Assembly: GCA_946410535.1 (NCBI GenBank)
Contig: CAMKAR010000111.1
Location: forward strand, 1 to 6,984
From: an uncultured Bacteroidales bacterium
GTDB lineage: Bacteria > Bacteroidota > Bacteroidia > Bacteroidales > F082
Length of the DNA: 6,984 nt
Direction: 5' to 3'
Shown piece by piece: positions 1 through 5,146 of this stretch. Numbering within the stretch: position 1 is the stretch's first letter; every line of letters starts with the position of its first letter. The translations under genes were made by a program, and so were the position numbers. The notes beneath the pieces were generated by a model that had not been told where the DNA came from, made no database searches, and saw only the letters and a list, made by a program, of their open reading frames with translations.

Positions 1-845
1 TCGTCGACGTTTACGGCCACACCGCCGTGGTGCAAGCCCAAACCGAAGGCATGGCGCTCCACTTGGGCGAAATCGTCCGCGCACTCAAGCTCATGCCCGA
101 CCTTGGCGTGCAGGCCGTCTACAACAAAAGCGCCGAGGCCATGCAACGCATGGGCAAGGAAGACGCCATCATCGCCGACGGCTACCTCCTTGGCGAGCGT
201 CTCAACGAAGTGATCCTCGAAAACGACAGCAAGTTCCATCCCAACTGGGAAGAAGGCCAAAAGACGGGCTTCTTCCTTGACCAACGCGAGAACCGCGAGC
301 TGGTGCGCCGTTTCGCGCAAGGCAAGACCGTGCTCAACGCCTTTGGCTATACGGGCGGTTTCTCCGTGACGGCACTGAAAGGCGGGGCTCGCCGCGCCAT
401 CACCGTCGATGCCTCGAAGAAAGCCATCGCCGCTGCCGAGGCCAACCTGGAGCTGAACGGCTATTCGAAAGAGGAGAATCCGTGCTATGTGGCGGATATG
501 AAAGACTATGTGCAGGAGATGCGCGAAGGTGCCTTCGACCTCATCATCCTCGACCCGCCGGCGTTTGCCAAGCGACACCACGACCGGCATCGTGGCTTGG
601 GTGGCTACAAGTTTATCAACGCGGAGGCCATCAAGCGCATCGCCAAGGGCGGACTGCTGTTCACCTTCAGCTGCTCGCAGGCCGTCGACAAAGCCACGTT
701 CCAAGGCATTGTCACCGCCGCCGCAATCGAAGCCAAACGCAACGTAAGGATTGTCGACCAGCTTTCGCAGCCCGCCGACCATCCCATCAACATCTTCCAC
801 CCCGAAGGAGCTTATCTGAAAGGCTTGATGCTGTTTGTTGAATGA
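1..845 (+). CDS. rlmI: RlmI-type class I SAM-dependent 23S rRNA (cytosine-5-) methyltransferase, 5'-truncated by the window edge
   Basis: The reading frame is open from position 3 to the TGA at 843-845, so the true start lies upstream; about 280 of an expected ~390-400 residues are present. Numbered from the GTG at 27, the visible parts are the end of the EEHEE-like middle domain (VVQAQTEGM), LDQRENR at 84-90, the SAM-binding segment NAFGYTGGFSV (104-114) with the acidic strand end TVDAS (126-130), motif IV DPPAF (176-180), the TFSCS motif (213-217) with the cysteine expected at motif VI of m5C enzymes, and the family-typical C-terminus ADHPINIFHPEGAYLKG (250-266). RlmI enzymes methylate C5 of C1962 (E. 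coli numbering) in 23S rRNA using S-adenosylmethionine, in the cytoplasm. Assignment to the RlmI/RlmK-L group is firm. The exact target base is inferred from the family, since some Bacteroidota homologues are annotated only as class I SAM rRNA methyltransferases. It converges with the lipoprotein operon. Confidence 0.9.
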   Translation, partial: VDVYGHTAVVQAQTEGMALHLGEIVRALKLMPDLGVQAVYNKSAEAMQRMGKEDAIIADGYLLGERLNEVILENDSKFHPNWEEGQKTGFFLDQRENRELVRRFAQGKTVLNAFGYTGGFSVTALKGGARRAITVDASKKAIAAAEANLELNGYSKEENPCYVADMKDYVQEMREGAFDLIILDPPAFAKRHHDRHRGLGGYKFINAEAIKRIAKGGLLFTFSCSQAVDKATFQGIVTAAAIEAKRNVRIVDQLSQPADHPINIFHPEGAYLKGLMLFVE

Positions 846-857
846 TGAATTATAAAT

Positions 858-925
858 GCGGAATGCGGAATGAAACCGTCAAACAGGCCCATTCCGCATT
901 CAGCATTCCACATTCAGCATTCCAA
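858..925. repeat. Inverted heptamer array in a convergent intergenic spacer
   Basis: Two exact tandem GCGGAAT heptamers (858-871) are followed by a 19-nt spacer and then five tandem heptamers of the inverse kind (891-925: ATTCCGC, ATTCAGC, ATTCCAC, ATTCAGC, ATTCCAA). Within these, the 14-mer CATTCAGCATTCCA is exactly duplicated at 897-910 and 911-924. GAATGCGGAATG (861-872) and CATTCCGCATTC (890-901) form a perfect 12-bp inverted repeat around a 17-nt loop. The array lies between the convergent methyltransferase and lipoprotein genes, so a transcript from either side could fold into the hairpin. There is no T tract after it, so a classical intrinsic terminator is not indicated. Confidence 0.8.
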
Positions 926-927
926 GA

Positions 928-1518
928 TTATCTGCTGCCAAATAACGAACCTTCGAGGCGCGGATGGCACTTCGTGTTCTTCGAGCCTCTGACGGACTTC
1001 GAAGCGGTATTGGTGAGGCGTTTCATATAGGCCGTTTCAAAATAGGTCCTGTTGTCTTCGGCGATGAAATAGTTGTTCTGATACGTGAAGGAATTGTCGG
1101 TCAGGTCCGAAATCTTCATCATGTAGGTACGAGCCGATTCCGTCAAGTTCATGTAGAGAATGGATTCGCTCTCATCGTAGGAGAACGTGAACCTCGTCAC
1201 CAAGGTCGTGTCGGGGTTGTAGACATAGTTCACGGAGTCGAGCCAAATCGTGTCAACATCGTTGTCGCGCATTTCGCCCGTCTTGTTGTCCCTGAAAACC
1301 AACTGGATGCCGTTCCCGATGTCCTCGGGGTCATACTCGAAGGTCTGCGTCTCCATAGAGCCAGCGATGGGATTGCCCGCATAGTCAGTGTTATAATTCT
1401 CGTAAATAATCTTTTCCACGCCCCAAGTGCCGACGAAACTCTTGTAGTTGTCTTTTCCGCATGAGGTAAACATCAAGGCCACAATGGCCAAAGTAGCAAA
1501 TAACGATACTTTTTTCAT
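928..1518 (-). CDS. Lipocalin-like outer-membrane or periplasmic lipoprotein with an atypical C-terminal extension
   Basis: A 196-residue protein starting MKKVSLFATL, with a lipoprotein signal peptide and a lipobox ending FTSC, so C20 is the predicted lipidation site. The mature part begins with VGTWGVEK (29-36), the G-x-W pattern typical of small lipocalin-like beta-barrel lipoproteins of Bacteroidota, and alternates beta-strand-like stretches up to YFETAYMKRL (159-168). The gene just upstream at 1537-2022 is a paralogue: it shares VGxWGxEK, a TD(N/S) turn near the end, and a terminal YMKR. That paralogue stops one residue after YMKRI, whereas this one runs on for 28 residues (169-196, encoded by 1014-931) through a palindromic segment. 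An 18-bp gap separates the two genes, so they are probably co-transcribed, with this one second. The ligand and function are unknown; lipocalin-like is a fold-level guess from the motif and size. Confidence 0.8.
   Translation of the reverse strand: MKKVSLFATLAIVALMFTSCGKDNYKSFVGTWGVEKIIYENYNTDYAGNPIAGSMETQTFEYDPEDIGNGIQLVFRDNKTGEMRDNDVDTIWLDSVNYVYNPDTTLVTRFTFSYDESESILYMNLTESARTYMMKISDLTDNSFTYQNNYFIAEDNRTYFETAYMKRLTNTASKSVRGSKNTKCHPRLEGSLFGSR
955..989. repeat. Imperfect palindrome within the lipoprotein C-terminal extension
   Basis: Centred at 972, GAGGC (955-959) faces GCCTC (985-989), CG (961-962) faces CG (982-983), A964 faces T980, and CAC (968-970) faces GTG (974-976) around a TTC loop. 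G-T oppositions at 963/981, 966/978 and 967/977 mean that plus-strand RNA would fold better than the gene's own minus-strand RNA. The element lies entirely inside the segment coding for the residues absent from the paralogous lipoprotein. Confidence 0.5.
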
Positions 1519-1536
1519 TTTTGTCTTATTTTATTG

Positions 1537-2022
1537 TCATTCAATTCGTTTCATATAAAACCGCTCGAAAAACGGGATGGGTTCGGAGAAATGGTTGGTC
1601 CACGATGCCCTGATGGTGCTGTCGGTCAGCTCCTCGATGGCCATATCGGCGCTGGTGGCGTCAGAAAAGATGGAAATGATCCACGAGGTGTTGTAAATCG
1701 TAAGCACCTGATTCAGGCTGTCGTAGGTATAGTCGCAGTCGAACTTCTTGATCAAGGCCGGACTGTCGTTCAGCAAGAGCCGTCCTGAGCCGTCGGCATA
1801 GAAATACACTTCGTAGCCAAGGCCCGGCCCCACGTCATAGTACAACGTATCCCAACGGTTGATGCCATTGGCGGTATCGATGCGATGGCTGACGTATTTC
1901 TCACAGCCCCAATGACCTACGATGGGATTATCGGGGTCGTCGATGGTCTTGTGGCACGAGGCCATAGCCAGCACGACCGCAGCCATCAAGGCCAAAAATC
2001 CGATTCGGGTTCTTTTTTCCAT
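1537..2022 (-). CDS. Lipocalin-like lipoprotein, first gene of a two-gene operon
   Basis: The frame is open further upstream, to an ATG at 2133, but I place the start at the ATG at 2022. From there the protein begins MEKRTRIGFL and forms a proper lipoprotein signal peptide: basic N-region, hydrophobic core, and MASC with C23 as the lipidated residue. The longer start would bury this signal and overlap the divergent gene at 2125. The resulting protein is 161 residues. After a short HKTIDDPDNP linker it has VGHWGCEK (35-42), the lipocalin-like G-x-W motif, then strand-rich sequence ending FFERFYMKRIE. It is paralogous to the gene at 928-1518, which follows after 18 bp on the same strand. The function is unknown; it is likely anchored in the outer membrane or the periplasmic side of the envelope. 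Confidence 0.8.
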   Translation of the reverse strand: MEKRTRIGFLALMAAVVLAMASCHKTIDDPDNPIVGHWGCEKYVSHRIDTANGINRWDTLYYDVGPGLGYEVYFYADGSGRLLLNDSPALIKKFDCDYTYDSLNQVLTIYNTSWIISIFSDATSADMAIEELTDSTIRASWTNHFSEPIPFFERFYMKRIE

Positions 2023-2036
2023 AGCGATAATCGTGG

Positions 2037-2044
2037 CAAAAATA
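2037..2044 (-). promoter_or_regulatory. Candidate Bacteroidota -7 box for the lipoprotein operon
   Basis: On the minus strand this reads TATTTTTG, a full match to the TAnnTTTG -7 element of the primary sigma factor in Bacteroides relatives. A TTTG that could act as the -33 box lies at 2071-2068, but the 23-nt spacer is a little longer than usual. Only 14 nt separate the box from the ATG at 2022, implying a very short leader, so the call is tentative. Confidence 0.4.
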
Positions 2045-2096
2045 CTAAAAATTGTCATCAGGGACGGCAAACCGACAAATATCGCGCCAAATTTTC

Positions 2097-2104
2097 TATT
2101 TTTG
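2097..2104 (+). promoter_or_regulatory. Candidate Bacteroidota -7 box for the secreted EEP-family enzyme
   Basis: TATTTTTG matches the TAnnTTTG consensus exactly and sits 20 nt before the ATG at 2125, so transcription would start around 2111. I see no TTTG at the expected -33 distance. Together with the minus-strand box at 2037-2044 it makes the 102-bp spacer a plausible back-to-back promoter region. Confidence 0.45.
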
Positions 2105-2124
2105 TGGCCTAAAACCCAATTTCG

Positions 2125-3417
2125 ATGAGGCACAGACTTCTCCTTTTATTATTGCTCGCTTTCCCGGTTTTTGCAAAGGCACAAGACACCATCACCGTGA
2201 TGCAGTACAACCTACTGTATTACGGCAACTACCAAAGCGGTTTCGCCGACTGCTACGAGACCAACAACAACACGCAGCGCAAGGACGAATGCATCCGCAC
2301 CCTCGTCAACTACGTGAAACCCGACATCTTCACCGTGTGCGAGTTTGGCGCCACGCAAGCCCTTCAAACCGATTTCGTTCGCCACAATCTGAATATCAAT
2401 GGCGCGACTTATTGGCAGACGGACAACATTATTAATCACGCCGGCAGCAACATCATCAACCATATCTTCTACGACTCGCGCAAGATGGGCCTGAAGAAAC
2501 ACGTGGCTTTGCAAACACTGCCGCGCGACACCAACATCTACGAGCTTTACATGAAGACGCCAAGCCTTGCCGCTGGCGACACCATCAAGCTGGTTTGCAT
2601 CGTGGCCCACCCCAAGGCGGGACAAGGCTACGAGAGCCAGCGACGCGCCTTGATGCAGATGGCCATGGATTATGTCAACCAAAACTATCCATCTGACAAC
2701 GTGCTGATTATGGGCGACTTCAACATGTATGGCTCAAACGAGAGCGGCTACCGACTGCTCACCCATCCCTACGGCAGCAACCAGGTGTGCTTCATGGACC
2801 CAGCGGGAGTTGAAAGCGTGGGCGAATGGAGCAACAACAGCCAGTTTGCCGCGTTCCACACCCAATCGACGCGCAGCTATTCCAACGAATGTTTTTCTTC
2901 CGGAGGTCTTGACGACCGCTTCGACTTCATCCTGATGAACGACTGGATCGGCTTCGGCTACAACCACCTTCGGTATGTGCGCAACTCCTACCATGCCGTG
3001 GGCAACGACGGACGCCATTTCAACCAAAGCATCGACCAAGGCACCAACACGGCTGTGCCTGCCGAAGTCGCCGAGGCCCTCTTCGACGGTTCCGACCACC
3101 TCCCCGTGACGATAAAAATCGCCGTAGATGCCCATTTGGGCATTGAAGACAACGAGACGCAAGGCCTGCAAGCCACCGTGGCACCCAACCCAGCCACAGA
3201 TTATGTCAAGGTAAGTTTCTTCAACCCCACCGACGGCGAAATCCGATTTGAATTGTACTCGCTGCAAGGACAGCTTACAGCTATCCAGACAAATTGGTAC
3301 AGCACTGGGCACCAGCAGTTTGAAATGCCGTTAGCTGATATGGGGAAAGGCTTCTACCTGCTTCGCATCAGGCATAGCGACGGTTGGGAACAGACAGTAA
3401 AAGTAGTGAAAAACTGA
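2125..3417 (+). CDS. Secreted endonuclease/exonuclease/phosphatase (EEP) family protein with T9SS type A sorting domain
   Basis: A 430-residue protein. Residues 1-19 form a Sec signal peptide (MRHR, then a leucine-rich core, then AKA before Q20). The catalytic EEP (DNase I-like) domain spans about 24-332 and shows the expected residues in order: QYNLL with N29, E73 in VCEFG, H162 in VAHPKAG, GDFN with D198 and N200, D264/D267 in LDDRFDF, and the closing SDH motif with D324 and H325. These metal-dependent enzymes cleave phosphodiester or phosphate-ester bonds, and extracellular nucleic acid is one possible substrate. After a linker, residues ~351-430 are a Por_Secre_tail-type domain (APNPATDYV, LYSLQGQ, LADMGKGFYLLRI, terminal KVVKN), which directs export through the type IX system and often surface attachment. 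No Shine-Dalgarno sequence is visible. The stop codon touches the left repeat at 3416. The family is clear; the exact substrate is not. Confidence 0.9.
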   Translation: MRHRLLLLLLLAFPVFAKAQDTITVMQYNLLYYGNYQSGFADCYETNNNTQRKDECIRTLVNYVKPDIFTVCEFGATQALQTDFVRHNLNINGATYWQTDNIINHAGSNIINHIFYDSRKMGLKKHVALQTLPRDTNIYELYMKTPSLAAGDTIKLVCIVAHPKAGQGYESQRRALMQMAMDYVNQNYPSDNVLIMGDFNMYGSNESGYRLLTHPYGSNQVCFMDPAGVESVGEWSNNSQFAAFHTQSTRSYSNECFSSGGLDDRFDFILMNDWIGFGYNHLRYVRNSYHAVGNDGRHFNQSIDQGTNTAVPAEVAEALFDGSDHLPVTIKIAVDAHLGIEDNETQGLQATVAPNPATDYVKVSFFNPTDGEIRFELYSLQGQLTAIQTNWYSTGHQQFEMPLADMGKGFYLLRIRHSDGWEQTVKVVKN

Positions 3418-3504
3418 AAAAATACCGTATAGCTCCCCATAACGCAATAAAAAAATGAGTTATGGGGAAATATACGGCATTTTTTACAGTATAAATCCCC
3501 GTAA
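3416..3504. repeat. Left copy of the ~90-bp three-unit repeat flanking the ATPase gene
   Basis: From 3423 to 3504 this aligns without gaps to 5012-5093 with 78 of 82 bases identical; the match extends leftward through an A run to G3416. Inside are three versions of one ~20-bp motif of the form ACCGTATA-NNN-CCCC-N-TAAC: forward (3424-3443), reversed (3459-3478), and forward but degraded (3486-3505). The repeat begins within the stop codon of the preceding gene and ends 18 nt from the stop codon of the ATPase gene, filling the convergent spacer. Confidence 0.9.
3425..3485 (+). terminator. Bidirectional intrinsic terminator formed by repeat units 1 and 2 (left copy)
   Basis: CCGTATA (3425-3431) pairs with TATACGG (3471-3477), and TCCCCATAAC (3434-3443) pairs with GTTATGGGGA (3459-3468), giving 7 + 10 bp with a 2-nt symmetric internal loop and a 15-nt apical loop. 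On the plus strand a run of six T follows (3480-3485), directly after the T9SS enzyme gene. On the minus strand the same stem is followed by six T (3422-3417), suited to ending ATPase transcripts. Confidence 0.7.
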
Positions 3505-3522
3505 GTAGTTTTTTTATTAGAA

Positions 3523-4968
3523 TTATTCCTTGAACAAGTCATCCAAAGTCACCACTTGCTGGACGATGCCTGCATGGGAGGTGCGTTTCAAGCCGTAGGT
3601 GGTCACCAAGGTAATGTGAACCGCCTTCCGTGTGTTGGTGACTTCAACGAACTTGCTTCTGCGATGGCGGATTCGCTTTTCTTCGGTGGCCGACATCAAA
3701 AAATCAGATTCAGCGTATTTCATTTCGCATAGGTTGATGACCTTGTCGTTGCGGTCAATCAACAGGTCGATTTGCGCACCCTCCTCTTTTTCATCGGTTT
3801 CATTTTGTTGGTTCTTAGGTCGGTACGTCCACGAATACACACGGCTCGTCACGCCAGCAATGCCCAAGGCCTGCTTGATTTGCGGCACATGCCAAAGGCA
3901 GACCCGCTCGAAAGCCAAGCCCGCCCAAGTGCTGTGCCGTTGCGACTCCAAAATAGACGACCAATAATCCTTATCCGTGCCCACATTGCCCTTCATGAAA
4001 CTGAAATAGAACAAGGTGAAAGGATCGGTCAGCTGGTAGAGCGTGCCGCGTTCACGTTTCCCGATGCAGGCATAACTACGGATAAAACCGCTCAATTCGA
4101 GGTCGTTGAGGCGTTTGGTGAAGGTGCCACTGCTTTTTTCACCAAGTGCGTTCTCCAACTCGATGCGCGTCATCCCGACTTTCTTCTTGCCCAAGGTCTC
4201 GACGATGGAAAGATACGGCTCCGCATTGTCGAACAACGAGGCGTACAAGTCTTCGAATTCGTTCTTCAGTTTGCCGTCGCTGCCGAAAAACAACCGACCT
4301 ATGTTCTGCGCAAGGCTATACTGACGTTCAAGCAAGCTCCAATAATAAGGTACGCCACCAAGCACCATATAGGCCTCCGTGATTTCCTGGCGCGACATGT
4401 TGAGTCCGGCCACCTGGGCATAACGCTCACATTCGGCGAGACAAAAAGGCGCAAGATGTATCTGTTCCGTCAAGCGGTTGTGCAGTCCGCCACGGTTGCG
4501 GAAAATCTTCTTCGCAATCCACGAACTGCTGCTGCCGCAAACGATAAGTACGATGTCCTTCTCGCGGCGAGCAGTGGCCCAACTGTTCCAAAAATGTTCC
4601 AATGCGCTAACAAAATTGGAACGCGGTGTGTCCATCCACGACAATTCATCGATGAAGACCACCTTTTTACGCTCCGTTTTTTCCGAAAGCACCTCCTCCA
4701 ACATCCCGAAAGCCTCCATCCACGAGCGGGGCAACTTGAAACGCCGACCGCTGGCCCGTTGCAACGAGTCGCGGAAACCAGCCAACTGCTTCGCCAAAGG
4801 AGCCTTGGCGAAACCCGTATGCTGGAATGCGAATTGATAGTTGAAGGTCTCACGAATAAGGTAGGTCTTGCCCACGCGACGGCGGCCATAGACCGCACAA
4901 AACTGCGACTCTTTTTTCTCCAAAAGTCCACGCAGGACCATCTGCTCTTTTTTTCTTCCAATCAACAT
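3523..4968 (-). CDS. P-loop ATPase fused to a DUF234 / PD-(D/E)XK nuclease-like domain
   Basis: A 481-residue protein. The N-terminal ATPase carries Walker A GRRRVGKT (28-35), Walker B VVFIDEL (103-109, D107/E108), a sensor-like CGSSSSW (144-150) and R165 in HNRLT as a possible arginine finger. A winged-helix region follows (~260-310; MTRIELENAL, then RLNDLELSGFI), then LTDPFTLFY, typical of the archaeal-ATPase/DUF234 family. The C-terminal domain shows a PD-(D/E)XK pattern: E354 in GLAFE, D401 in QIDLLID, and E415 and K417 in CEMK, so the nuclease residues appear intact. No biochemical role is established for most such proteins; DNA binding or cleavage, defence, or mobility are inferences. 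The ATG at 4968 is the first after the candidate promoter at 4996-5003 and gives a complete Walker region; no Shine-Dalgarno sequence is seen. The upstream macroglobulin gene is on the same strand, but a terminator-like repeat lies between, so independent transcription is likely. Confidence 0.88.
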   Translation of the reverse strand: MLIGRKKEQMVLRGLLEKKESQFCAVYGRRRVGKTYLIRETFNYQFAFQHTGFAKAPLAKQLAGFRDSLQRASGRRFKLPRSWMEAFGMLEEVLSEKTERKKVVFIDELSWMDTPRSNFVSALEHFWNSWATARREKDIVLIVCGSSSSWIAKKIFRNRGGLHNRLTEQIHLAPFCLAECERYAQVAGLNMSRQEITEAYMVLGGVPYYWSLLERQYSLAQNIGRLFFGSDGKLKNEFEDLYASLFDNAEPYLSIVETLGKKKVGMTRIELENALGEKSSGTFTKRLNDLELSGFIRSYACIGKRERGTLYQLTDPFTLFYFSFMKGNVGTDKDYWSSILESQRHSTWAGLAFERVCLWHVPQIKQALGIAGVTSRVYSWTYRPKNQQNETDEKEEGAQIDLLIDRNDKVINLCEMKYAESDFLMSATEEKRIRHRRSKFVEVTNTRKAVHITLVTTYGLKRTSHAGIVQQVVTLDDLFKE

Positions 4969-4995
4969 GATGTAGAAAATTGGTGTTTATGGGTG

Positions 4996-5003
4996 CAAAA
5001 ATA
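4996..5003 (-). promoter_or_regulatory. Candidate -7 box for the ATPase-nuclease gene
   Basis: The minus strand reads TATTTTTG, an exact TAnnTTTG match, 27 nt before the ATG at 4968. It abuts the right repeat, which begins at 5004, so any -33 contacts would fall inside the repeat; no TTTG is present there at the usual distance. This placement would let the gene be expressed independently of the macroglobulin gene. Confidence 0.45.
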
Positions 5004-5094
5004 GAAAAAAATACCGTATAGCACCCCATAACGCAATAAAAAAAAGAGTTACGGGGAAATATACGGCATTTTTTACCGTATAAATCCCCGTAAC
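5004..5094. repeat. Right copy of the ~90-bp three-unit repeat flanking the ATPase gene
   Basis: This matches 3416-3504 in the same orientation; the four substitutions in the ungapped core are at 5023, 5045, 5052 and 5077, and the leading A run is one base longer. The three motif units lie at 5013-5032 (forward), 5048-5067 (reversed) and 5075-5094 (forward). Unit 3 here is complete, including the final C, unlike in the left copy. It sits between the 3' end of the macroglobulin gene and the promoter of the ATPase gene. Confidence 0.9.
5038..5094 (-). terminator. Intrinsic terminator formed by repeat units 3 and 2 (right copy)
   Basis: Read on the minus strand, as the macroglobulin transcript would be, 5094-5085 pairs with 5057-5048 over 10 bp and 5082-5076 pairs with 5066-5060 over 7 bp. 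There is a 2-nt symmetric internal loop and a 9-nt apical loop. Immediately after the stem comes TC and then eight T (complement of 5045-5038). A second, weaker hairpin from units 2 and 1 follows, with seven T after it. Confidence 0.7.
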
Positions 5095-5119
5095 TTGACA
5101 TCTTAATTAATTATCAAAC

Positions 5120-5140
5120 GGCTGCCATGGTACGACAGCC
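5120..5140 (-). other. Small hairpin just downstream of the macroglobulin-family gene
   Basis: GGCTG (5120-5124) and CAGCC (5136-5140) form a 5-bp stem, and the minus-strand RNA can add a short inner stem. It lies 7 nt past the stop codon at 5147-5149 and is not followed by a T tract. It could protect the 3' end or be incidental. The rest of the spacer 5095-5119 is AT-rich and holds nothing else I can name. Confidence 0.3.
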
Positions 5141-5146
5141 CTACTT

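Larger units (their letters stand above)
3416..5094 (-). mobile_element. Putative repeat-flanked ATPase-nuclease cassette
   Basis: A single minus-strand gene with its own candidate promoter is enclosed by two near-identical repeats in direct orientation, spaced 1589 bp apart. Homologous recombination between them would remove the gene and leave one repeat. The arrangement resembles a small movable or duplicated unit. However, I find no transposase, no integrase and no convincing target-site duplication, and the repeats may simply be dispersed terminators that happen to lie on both sides. Treat this as a hypothesis. Confidence 0.3.

Noticed and set aside
842..1030. A small plus-strand open frame across the heptamer array
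   Set aside because: Its sequence is the translation of the heptamer repeat followed by the antisense of the lipoprotein tail; there is no support for a real peptide.
2023..2133. An upstream in-frame ATG at 2133 for the first lipoprotein
   Set aside because: It would put 37 residues before a complete lipoprotein signal peptide and overlap the divergent gene's start; the ATG at 2022 fits the lipobox.
4867..4968. DUF4143-type ATPase as an alternative family for the 3523-4968 gene
   Set aside because: The GRRRVGKT Walker A, IDELSW Walker B context and LTDPFTLFY segment followed by an E/D/ExK domain fit the DUF234 type better.
3772..5004. A 410-codon open frame on the plus strand, opposite the ATPase gene
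   Set aside because: It is antisense to a protein with intact Walker and nuclease motifs, shows no recognisable domain, and its length is explained by codon bias of the real gene.
3423..5093. Both repeat copies translate on the minus strand to a similar peptide (CRIFPxNSFFYCVMGxYTVFF)
   Set aside because: Three of the four core substitutions change the amino acid, while four of the five differences between the three-unit arrays (counting 3505/5094) adjust hairpin pairing. The conservation therefore looks like that of a structured element, not a protein.
3416..5094. CRISPR-like array from the recurring ~20-bp motif
   Set aside because: Units alternate in orientation, there are only three per site, and no regular unique spacers are present.
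3405..5110. Target-site duplication flanking the repeat-bounded cassette
   Set aside because: I compared the sequence just outside 3416 and 5094 and found no convincing short duplication, so insertion by a classical transposase is not shown.
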